Assembly: GCF_006438825.1 (NCBI RefSeq)
Contig: NZ_RCZP01000009.1
Coordinates: 1 to 64,000 of the forward strand
Origin: Muricoccus nepalensis
Lineage (GTDB): Bacteria; Pseudomonadota; Alphaproteobacteria; Acetobacterales; Acetobacteraceae
DNA: 64,000 bases
Direction of reading: 5' to 3'
This document shows, piece after piece, positions 58,188-64,000 of this stretch (the stretch's first letter is position 1; each line of letters begins with the position of its first letter). A program made the position numbers and the translations under genes. The notes under the pieces are model-generated. The model did not search any database, was not told the origin of the DNA, and was given only the letters and a program-made list of their open reading frames with translations.

Positions 58188-58937
58188 CTAGTGGATCAGC
58201 ATGCCGCCGTTGACGTCGATGACCGCGCCCGTGACGTAGGAGGACAGGTCGGACGCCAGGAAGAGGTAGATGCGCGCCACGTCGATCGTGTCGCCCAGGC
58301 GGTTCAGCGGGATGCCCTTGAGGATGTCCGCCCGCATCTCGTCGGTCAGCTTGCCGCCGGTGATGTCGGTCTGGATGAGGCCAGGCGTCACGCTGTTCAC
58401 GCGGATGCCGTCCGGTCCCAGTTCGCGCGCCATCGCCTTGGCGAGACCCAGCACGCCCGCCTTTGCCGCGGAGTAGTGCGGGCCGCCGAAGATGCCGCCG
58501 CCGCGCTGCGCCGAGACCGAGGACATGCAGGCGATGGAGCCCTGCCGGCGCTCGCGCATGTGCGGGATGAAGGCCTGGCTGAGGAGGAGCACGCCCGTCA
58601 TGTTGACGTCGACGATGCGCCGCCAGTCCTCCGGCCCGATCTCCATCGTCTTCATGGGCTGAGAGATGCCGGCGTTGTTGATGAGGATGTCGACCTGCCC
58701 GAGGGCGGCGATGGCGCGTTCCGCGGCCTGCCGGCAGCTGGCGGGGTCGGCGACGTCGCAGGCAAGGCCGGCATGGTCCGGGCCGAGTTCCGCCGCGGCC
58801 TGGGCGGCGCCCGCGCCATCGAGGTCGAGGATGGCGACCCGCGCGCCGTGCTCGGCAAAGAGCCTCGCCGTAGCCCGCCCGATGCCCCGCGCGCTCGCCG
58901 CGCCGGATATCACGGCCGTTTTGCCCTTGAGCAGCAT
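58188..58937 (-). CDS. Short-chain dehydrogenase/reductase
   Basis: 249 residues, intact. TAVISGAASARGIGRATARLF binds NAD(P), LDLDGAG suggests NAD preference, and the catalytic set is NNAG, SMSSVSAQRG, YSAAKAG. GGMLIH at the end is a usual SDR C-terminus. It is the first gene of the SDR-transketolase-TRAP operon and probably oxidises the imported polyol or sugar acid to the ketose used by transketolase. Confidence 0.93.
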   Translation of the reverse strand: MLLKGKTAVISGAASARGIGRATARLFAEHGARVAILDLDGAGAAQAAAELGPDHAGLACDVADPASCRQAAERAIAALGQVDILINNAGISQPMKTMEIGPEDWRRIVDVNMTGVLLLSQAFIPHMRERRQGSIACMSSVSAQRGGGIFGGPHYSAAKAGVLGLAKAMARELGPDGIRVNSVTPGLIQTDITGGKLTDEMRADILKGIPLNRLGDTIDVARIYLFLASDLSSYVTGAVIDVNGGMLIH

Positions 58938-59011
58938 CCGACGTCCTCCATCATTCGTTGATGGGGTTGTGAGATGTCCGGCGGTTCATCGACAAGCGAG
59001 AAATTTGCGCC

Positions 59012-60031
59012 TTATGGTGAACTGATTTCACCTTTCCTTGGCGAAGCCGGGCTATCCGACGGGCGGCTTCCGGGCGCCGGCCGGTTCGCCTCGTCGAGGC
59101 CGACGTCGAGCTCCAGCTCCCTCCCGAGCCATCGCAGGAAGAGCACCATTGATCGGGCGTAGCGGCGCGTGGCCGGGTAGATGAGCCAGTGCCCGGTGTA
59201 GACCACGTCCTCGCAGGTCCCCTCCAGCGGCCGCACCAAGCGGCCGGAGGCGAGCTCGCGTTCCGCCAACATGGTGGACTCCAGCGCCACGCCGAGGCCG
59301 TCCGCCGCCGCGCTGATGGAGATAAAGCTCCGGTCGAAGCGCGGCCCACGCGGTGGCGGCGCCGCGAGGCCGTTGGCCGCGAACCAGGCGGGCCAGCGCA
59401 CGCGCTTGTTGTCGCTCTCGATCAGCGTCTGGCCGAGGAGATCGCGCGCGTCGCGGATCATCGGCGCGAGGGACGGGGCGCAGAGCGGCGTCACCACCTC
59501 GGTGCCGAGCGGCAGCACGACCAGGCCCTGCGGCCCGGCGCTGCCGAGGAAGTCGGAGGACGGCGCGCCATAGACCACGTCAGCGTCGAACTCGTCGGCC
59601 AGGAAGCGCGTGTAGTCCGTGCCGGCCGAGATGCGCAGCTCCAGCCCCTCGCAATCGGTGAGCAGCCGCCCGAGCCGCGGGACAAGCCACTGCGCGGCGA
59701 AGCTCGGCGCGCTGTGCAGCTTGAGAAGCTCGGGCCGCCGCGCGGCGACGCTGCTGATGCCGAGCTGCAGCTCACCGAAGCCGCGCTCCACGTGCCGGAT
59801 CAGCGTGTCGCCCTCGGGCGTGAGCCGCACCGAGCGCCCCTCCCGCTCGAAGAGCACCGTGCCGAGGTCGCGCTCGAGCGCGCGGATCGCATGACTGACC
59901 GCGCTCGGCGTCAGGCCGAGATCCTCCGCCGCGCGCCGGAAGGACCCGGTGCGCGCGGCGGCCTCGAAGGCCCTTAGGGCGCTGAGCGGAAGGTGGTGGG
60001 ACACGGCGGGCCGGCGATGTGGTCCGCCCAT
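59012..60031 (-). CDS. LysR-family regulator (GcvA-like)
   Basis: 339 residues from an ATG at 60031; a GTG at 60004 (VSHHLPLSALRAFEAAART) is an equally likely start. The HTH is FRRAAEDLGLTPSAVSHAIRALERDLGTVLFERE and the effector domain has LRISAGTDYTRFLADEFDADVVYG and FISISAAADGLGVALESTMLAERELASGRLVRP. It lies upstream of and in the same direction as the SDR operon, its probable target. A palindrome sits at its own 3' end. Confidence 0.93.
   Translation of the reverse strand: MGGPHRRPAVSHHLPLSALRAFEAAARTGSFRRAAEDLGLTPSAVSHAIRALERDLGTVLFEREGRSVRLTPEGDTLIRHVERGFGELQLGISSVAARRPELLKLHSAPSFAAQWLVPRLGRLLTDCEGLELRISAGTDYTRFLADEFDADVVYGAPSSDFLGSAGPQGLVVLPLGTEVVTPLCAPSLAPMIRDARDLLGQTLIESDNKRVRWPAWFAANGLAAPPPRGPRFDRSFISISAAADGLGVALESTMLAERELASGRLVRPLEGTCEDVVYTGHWLIYPATRRYARSMVLFLRWLGRELELDVGLDEANRPAPGSRPSDSPASPRKGEISSP
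59016..59032. promoter_or_regulatory. Inverted repeat upstream of the SDR-transketolase-TRAP operon
   Basis: GGTGAA-CTGAT-TTCACC, a perfect 17-base inverted repeat overlapping the last codons of the lysR gene and about 80 bases before the SDR start. Position suits a LysR activation site; LysR boxes are usually T-N11-A, which this spans. Confidence 0.45.
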
Positions 60032-60339
60032 TGAGGCGGTCGGGGCCGCCCGCGGCAAGGGGCGGCCGCCTTGTGATGGACGCCATCATGGCGCTTGAGG
60101 TTCGACTGGCGCCGGGCCAAGACGCCCCAGGCCAGGGTCGCCGTCGCCCGCCTAGCCCTCCGCCAGGCCCCTCTACGTCAGACAGGGCTGACCAGGGTTT
60201 ACCGCCACGGCCGCGAGGCCGGACCGCGCGATCCACGCGCTCCCGGCCGACGGCCCCCTCCTGAGATACCGCCACGACGGCGCCGGCCATGGAAGAACCC
60301 GATTGGGCCGAGGCTCGCCCGCGTCGGCACGGCCCGCGG
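60032..60339. other. Intergenic region between LysR and the nitrile hydratase-like genes
   Basis: About 300 bases, GC-rich, with no frame carrying recognisable features. It should contain the lysR promoter and the transcription end of the three-subunit hydratase operon. No hairpin with a U-tract was identified. Confidence 0.5.
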
Positions 60340-60939
60340 TCAGGCGGCCTCGGTCGACGGCACTCGCGGCAGCGCGACGCCGACCAGCACGTCGCGCGTG
60401 ACGATGCCGGCAAGGCGGTCCTCGGACCATCCCTCGGTCCCGGCCGGGCGCAGGGGCAGGACCATCCAGCGGTAGTCGGCGGTGCTGTCCACGACGCGGA
60501 CGTCCGTGCCCGCGGGGAGCGCCGTGCCCCATTCCTCCAGCACGCCGCGCGGGTCCCGGACGGCGCGGGCGCGGTAAGCGAAGCTCTTGTACCAGTGGGG
60601 GGGATAGCCGAGCACCGCCCGCGGGTAGCAGCTGCAGAGCGTGCAGACGACCAAGTGGTGCCGCCGCGGCGTGTCCTCGAGCACGCCGAGCGGCGGCGCG
60701 CCGGCCATGGAGACGCCCATCGCCTCGGCCGCGGCCCCGCCGTCGGCGAGCAGCAGCCGGCGCCACGCGGGGTCGAGCCAGGCGCGGGCCACCATGCGGG
60801 CGCCGATCTCGGGGCTGGCGCGGTCGGTCTGGGCCTGGCGCTCGGCCAGCTCCTGCTCGGTCAGGAGGCCCCGCGCCTTCAGGGCGCCGATCAGCGCCTC
60901 CAGCCGGGCGGGTGAGTCGGGGCGGGCAGGGGTGCTCAT
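60340..60939 (-). CDS. Cobalt-type nitrile hydratase alpha / thiocyanate hydrolase gamma-like subunit
   Basis: 199 residues. The metal claw is VCTLCSC (Cys99, Cys102, Cys104); Thr at the second position marks the cobalt type, and the two inner cysteines are normally oxidised to sulfinate and sulfenate. CYPRAVLGYPPHWYKSFAYRARAVRDPRGVLEEWG follows the nitrile hydratase alpha pattern. It starts immediately after the stop of the 122-residue partner gene. It hydrates nitriles to amides, or thiocyanate if the scn-like split is meaningful. Confidence 0.92.
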   Translation of the reverse strand: MSTPARPDSPARLEALIGALKARGLLTEQELAERQAQTDRASPEIGARMVARAWLDPAWRRLLLADGGAAAEAMGVSMAGAPPLGVLEDTPRRHHLVVCTLCSCYPRAVLGYPPHWYKSFAYRARAVRDPRGVLEEWGTALPAGTDVRVVDSTADYRWMVLPLRPAGTEGWSEDRLAGIVTRDVLVGVALPRVPSTEAA

Positions 60940-61308
60940 TCAGGCGCTCCTCTTCGCGGTCCCGTCGGGCTCGAGCCAGTGCTCGAAGAGCTCGACCAGC
61001 ACCTCGTCGCCCGGATGGCCCTCGTGCCAGATCGGCGGCTGCTCGAACAGGACGTGGTAGAGGGCCCGCGCCGGCGCCGGGTGCCCGAAGGCGAGCTCCT
61101 CCGGGTTGGCGAAGCGGCCGAGCAGGCGCTGAACCGTGCCGACGCGGCCCCGCAGGTAGTGCGGCGTGCGGATGTGGCAGGGCCCCCGGCGCTCGGGCCA
61201 GTCGTCCCGGACCCGAACGCGCTCGCCGGGCCCGAAGCGCGGCGCGGCGGGGGCGGGCTGCGGCGCCGGATCGGAGGCCGCGGCGCTGGTGCCCTCGGCC
61301 GGGGTCAC
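60940..61308 (-). CDS. Nitrile hydratase beta C-terminal-domain subunit (ScnA-like)
   Basis: 122 residues corresponding to the C-terminal SH3-like half of nitrile hydratase beta: RFGPGERVRVRDDWPERRGPCHIRTPHYLRGRVGTVQRLLGRFANPEELAFGHPAPARALYHVLFEQPPIW and VLVELFEHWLEP. Thiocyanate hydrolase alpha is this half as a separate protein, of about the same length. Overlaps the upstream subunit by four bases. Confidence 0.88.
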   Translation of the reverse strand: MTPAEGTSAAASDPAPQPAPAAPRFGPGERVRVRDDWPERRGPCHIRTPHYLRGRVGTVQRLLGRFANPEELAFGHPAPARALYHVLFEQPPIWHEGHPGDEVLVELFEHWLEPDGTAKRSA

Positions 61309-61622
61309 CGCAGGTCCCCTTCCGCGACGACCCCTTTCTCGACCATCAGCGCCGTCATGGAGCGGAGCCAGCGCTCGTAGTAGGTGAGCGCCAGGTACTC
61401 GCTTTCCGGGATGGCCTCGATGCCGCGGCGGAGCTCGTCCACCGTCATCAGCCCCTTCTGCGCGAGAAGCTGGCGCAAGGCGTCCACGCGCTTGCCGAAG
61501 TCGTCCGGCGGCGCCTCGTCGCGCTCCACGGCCGTGCAGCGGAAGCGCGAGGCGCCGCCCATGTCGTGCGTGGCGGGGATCGGGGCCTCGGCCGGGGGCG
61601 GGGCGCTGGCGGCATCGCTCAT
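61305..61622 (-). CDS. Nitrile hydratase beta N-terminal-domain subunit (ScnB-like)
   Basis: 105 residues corresponding to the helical N-terminal half of nitrile hydratase beta: HDMGGASRFRCTAVERDE, then DFGKRVDALRQLLAQKGLMTVDELRRGIEAI and YLALTYYERWLRSMTALMVEKGVV. HDMGG and YYERWL are beta-subunit signatures. With the next two genes it forms the scnB-scnA-scnC order of thiocyanate hydrolase. It lies 51 bases after an aminotransferase gene. It is shorter than scnB of Thiobacillus, which is about 157 residues. Confidence 0.85.
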   Translation of the reverse strand: MSDAASAPPPAEAPIPATHDMGGASRFRCTAVERDEAPPDDFGKRVDALRQLLAQKGLMTVDELRRGIEAIPESEYLALTYYERWLRSMTALMVEKGVVAEGDLR

Positions 61623-61673
61623 GGCGGAAAGGCTAGGACGGAGGGCGGCGGGCGTCCACTCGCCCGCCCACCC

Positions 61674-62840
61674 TCAGGGCGTCGCTGCGCGGAGGCGCTC
61701 GACCATGCCGTCGATCGCCGCGGCGTCGACGTTGGCGAAGGCGATGCGCAGGTGCGCCTCCTCGCCGGCGAAGGCCGGGCCGGGCAGGCACATCAACCCG
61801 TGCTCCTCCGCCAGGTGGCGCGCCACCTCCCAGGCGGAGGTGCTGCCGAAGGGGTGGCGGACATAGGCGAAATAGGCGCCTAGCGCCTCCAGCCGCCAGC
61901 CCGGCAGCCGGGCGAAGGCGGTCCGGACGGCGGCCGCGCGCTCGTTCATCTCCGCCCGGTTCGCCGCGCGCCACTCCGCCAGCGCGCCGAGGCCCCAGGC
62001 GACGGCGGCCTGCCCGGCGCGGGAGGCGCAGATCTGCACGCAGTCCATCACCTTGCTGAGCTCGGCCAGGAAGGGGGCCGGCGCGGCCACGGCGCCGAGC
62101 CGGTGGCCGGGGACCGCGAAGGACTTCGAGAAGCTGTAGAGCTGCACGAGGTTGTCCGGCCAGGCGCCGCCCTCGGGCAGGTCGTGCAGGCGGTCCTGCC
62201 CGGGGGGTAGGAAGTCGCGGTAGGTCTCGTCCAGCACGAGCCAGATCCCGCGCTGCCGGCAGAGGTCGTGGAAGCGCCGGATGACCTCCGCCGGGTAGAC
62301 CGCCCCGGTCGGGTTGTTCGGCGTCACCAGCACGATCGCGCGGACCCGCTCGTCGATCAGCGCCTCCGCGTCCTCCGGGTCGGGCACGAAGCCGGACTGG
62401 GAGCGGCAGGGAAGGGGGCGCGCCTCGATCCCCAGCATGTCGAGCGTCATGCTGTGGTTGAAGTACCAGGGCGTGGGCAGCAGCACCGCGTCCCCGCGCT
62501 GCGCCAGCGCCGCCATGACCACGAAATAGGCCTGGTTGCACCCCGCGGTGATGGCCACGTCCTTCGCCGAGAGGTCGCCGCCGTAGATCGCGCCGAGATG
62601 GGCGGCGTAGGCCTCGCGCAGCGCGTCGTCGCCGGCGATGGGGCCGTAGCGGGCGGCGTCGGGGCTCCCCGCGGCCTCGGCGAGCCGCGCGAGCATCGCG
62701 GGCGGCGGCGGGTAGGCCGGGACCGCCTGGCAGAGGTTCAGCAAGGGGCCGCGCGATCCGTCATAGCGGGCGCCGCAGGCCTGGATCTCCGGGATGGGCG
62801 GGGTTCCGGTGTCGAGGACGAGGGGGTTTAGCGGCGGCAT
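61674..62840 (-). CDS. Class I/II PLP-dependent aminotransferase
   Basis: 388 residues from MPPLNPLVLDTG. Fold type I marks: YGPIAGDDALREAYAAHL, ITAGCNQAYFVVMAALAQRGD, VTPNNPTGAVYPAEVIRRF, VLDETYRDF and the PLP lysine in LYSFSKSFAVPGHRLGAV, plus LCLPGPAFAGEEAHLRIAFAN with the carboxylate-binding Arg. Substrate specificity is not visible. Same strand as the hydratase subunits, so an amine or amino-acid step linked to nitrile metabolism is possible. Confidence 0.92.
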   Translation of the reverse strand: MPPLNPLVLDTGTPPIPEIQACGARYDGSRGPLLNLCQAVPAYPPPPAMLARLAEAAGSPDAARYGPIAGDDALREAYAAHLGAIYGGDLSAKDVAITAGCNQAYFVVMAALAQRGDAVLLPTPWYFNHSMTLDMLGIEARPLPCRSQSGFVPDPEDAEALIDERVRAIVLVTPNNPTGAVYPAEVIRRFHDLCRQRGIWLVLDETYRDFLPPGQDRLHDLPEGGAWPDNLVQLYSFSKSFAVPGHRLGAVAAPAPFLAELSKVMDCVQICASRAGQAAVAWGLGALAEWRAANRAEMNERAAAVRTAFARLPGWRLEALGAYFAYVRHPFGSTSAWEVARHLAEEHGLMCLPGPAFAGEEAHLRIAFANVDAAAIDGMVERLRAATP

Positions 62841-62904
62841 CGGGTACCCTGCTGAAAGAACGGACAACGCACGAGGCGCGATGTGGTGCACCCGGGGCGC
62901 CGCA

Positions 62905-63444
62905 CTACCCGGCGGCCTCGCGGATGCGGCGGAGGTGCAGCTCCCCCTTCGCCCCCCAGCCGCGCGCGTCCGGGGGCACCTCCGGGCGGAACGCCTCGTA
63001 GAGGCGGAAGCCCTCGCGGTTCAGCCTTTCGGGGTCCAGCGAGGCGGCGAGCGCCTCCAGGGCCTCGCGCGCCTCGCCGAGGCGCGGCCCGAAGGCCTTG
63101 GCGACATAGGCCCGGGCGGGGGCGGCCGGGGTCGGCGCCTCCCCGCCGGAGGCGGCGAGGAGCGTGCCCGCCGCGTCCCGCACCACCGGCACGTCCCGGC
63201 CGAGGAGCCGCACCGTCTCGTGGCGGGGCGCCAGGGGCGCGCGGGCCTCCTCGGGGTGCGATTCCGTGATGCCCAGGCGGCGGGCCTTCGCCCGCGCGGC
63301 GGTGCCGGCGACGTGGCTGGCCAGGCTCAGCGCGGTGTCGGGGGGATGCCCTAGGCGCTCCGCCACCACGGCCGCCCAGAGGGTGAGGACGGGGGCGCGG
63401 TTCACGCGCAGCGGGGTGTCCGGTCCGGCTTCGGGTCTGGGCAT
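62905..63444 (-). CDS. Conserved hypothetical protein
   Basis: 179 residues from MPRPEAGPDTPLRVNRAPVLTLWAAVVAERLG. Predicted mainly helical, with LSLASHVAGTAARAKARRLGI resembling a DNA- or nucleotide-binding helix, and a charged C-terminal helix bundle (LGEAREALEALAASLDPERLNREGFRLYEAFRPEVP). No signal or membrane segment. I have seen this VNRAPVLTLWAAVVAERLG pattern in unknown proteins of many proteobacteria but know no function. It is on the same strand as the aminotransferase with a 64-base gap. Confidence 0.7.
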   Translation of the reverse strand: MPRPEAGPDTPLRVNRAPVLTLWAAVVAERLGHPPDTALSLASHVAGTAARAKARRLGITESHPEEARAPLAPRHETVRLLGRDVPVVRDAAGTLLAASGGEAPTPAAPARAYVAKAFGPRLGEAREALEALAASLDPERLNREGFRLYEAFRPEVPPDARGWGAKGELHLRRIREAAG

Positions 63445-63546
63445 GAGGGGTCCTCGTCTGGCGCGTCGCGGGGGAAACGGCACGGCCCGCCCGGGGTAAA
63501 AGAACCCAGGAGTTACAAGACCGGCATCCCATCGTAAGTAACGCCC

Positions 63547-64000
63547 ATGCCAGGGCGTGCCGTGAACGAGACCTCGGCCATCCAGGCCCTTCCTCCTCCC
63601 GCGGCGGCCCGCCGGGGGCGTTCTTGGCCGCGGGCCGGCCTGCTCCTGAGCCTCGGCGCCGCCGTCCTGGCGCCGCCGCTGCTGGCGGCCCTCTCGGCCT
63701 GGGGCGCCTGGGACGCGACCTCGCGCGGGGCGGAGGCGGAGGTGGCGCGGACCGCCGACGCCGCGGCCGAGTACGCCAGGCGCCTGCTCGAGGGCCAGTT
63801 CCTCCGGCTGCAGCGGGCGAACGACGTGCTGGCCGGCCTGTCCGACGCCGAGATCCGGGCGCAGGAGGCCGACTGGCACGTCGCGCTGGACCGGGTCGTC
63901 AGCGGCAGCGCGACCCCGGAGGGGGACGTCTTCTACATCACCGTCTACGACCGCGACGCGCGCGCGCTGGTGGCGAGCAACATCCTGCCGGTGGCGGCCG
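63547..64000 (+). CDS. Membrane sensor protein, N-terminal part (open at the window end)
   Basis: 151 codons to the edge, without a stop. An N-terminal arginine-rich start is followed by one strong helix (AGLLLSLGAAVLAPPLLAALSAW), then an extracytoplasmic segment with ARTADAAAEYARRLLEGQFLRLQRANDVLAGLSD, the start of a dCache/PDC-like sensor domain (VFYITVYDRDARALVASNILP). Such N-termini belong to histidine kinases or diguanylate cyclases; which one is decided beyond the window. The ATG at 63547 follows an AT-richer promoter stretch. Confidence 0.75.
   Translation, partial: MPGRAVNETSAIQALPPPAAARRGRSWPRAGLLLSLGAAVLAPPLLAALSAWGAWDATSRGAEAEVARTADAAAEYARRLLEGQFLRLQRANDVLAGLSDAEIRAQEADWHVALDRVVSGSATPEGDVFYITVYDRDARALVASNILPVAA

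Noticed and set aside
1-64000. tRNA, rRNA, CRISPR array, complete insertion sequence, phage or restriction-modification genes
   Set aside because: None of their characteristic motifs or repeats were found when reading both strands.

Overview
The window is about 64 kb of very GC-rich DNA with dense, mostly short-spaced operons. The protein content points to an alphaproteobacterium of the Acetobacteraceae (Roseomonas-like). Signs are many Bug/TctC solute receptors, CoA-transferase and HpcH-type lyase clusters, TRAP and peptide-type substrate-binding proteins, a Kup potassium transporter, and a DinB polymerase. No rRNA, tRNA, CRISPR array, complete insertion sequence or origin was seen. The assignment to a family is inference from gene content only.

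Layout. 1-600: tail of a chemotaxis receptor and a decayed MFS remnant. 600-7.4 kb: a two-component system (histidine kinase plus NtrC-type activator) beside two divergently transcribed paralogous secreted proteins. Each has a textbook -24/-12 (sigma-54) promoter, and the pair shares four identical-architecture palindromes; the leftward branch continues into an ArsB-like permease and a DMT transporter. 7.6-15.9 kb: a catabolic island (ALDH, frameshifted SDR, Bug receptor, quinone oxidoreductase, IclR regulator, HpaI aldolase, amidohydrolase, cupin), apparently tied together by TTCCG-N5-CGGAA sites. 16-18.3 kb: dinB, a lipoprotein M48 peptidase and a small lipoprotein. 18.6-27.9 kb: gamma-glutamyltransferase, alpha/beta hydrolase, two peptide-type binding proteins without permeases, a CobW-type GTPase, an amidohydrolase remnant, an M81 peptidase and its divergent XRE-cupin regulator with a perfect palindromic operator. 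28-34.2 kb: kup, then a Bug receptor, MaoC-type hydratase, CoA-transferase and CitE-type lyase, which together fit itaconate/mesaconate to citramalyl-CoA cleavage.

34.7-43 kb: ABC exporter, DUF2252 protein, cupin, a small basic protein, then a cluster of DUF4286-like protein, Bug receptor and type II dehydroquinase facing a GntR regulator, followed by a frameshifted alpha/beta hydrolase. 43.4-46.9 kb: PAS histidine kinase, stand-alone receiver, FixJ-type regulator and a divergent AraC regulator. 47-53 kb: a six-gene operon (chloroperoxidase-like hydrolase, YcaC-like hydrolase, XapX protein, amidohydrolase, DoxX, MFS_3 exporter). 53.3-60 kb: TRAP transporter, split transketolase, SDR and LysR regulator. 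60.3-63.5 kb: a three-subunit cobalt-type nitrile hydratase/thiocyanate hydrolase set, an aminotransferase and an unknown gene. The window ends in the N-terminus of a membrane sensor protein.

The most notable items are the symmetric sigma-54 divergon at 3.4-3.7 kb, the triple TTGC-repeat element shared by two hydrolase promoters about 10 kb apart, the IclR-type operators shared by two operons, and the split-beta nitrile hydratase-like enzyme. All functions are read from sequence by eye and memory of families; no searches were run.
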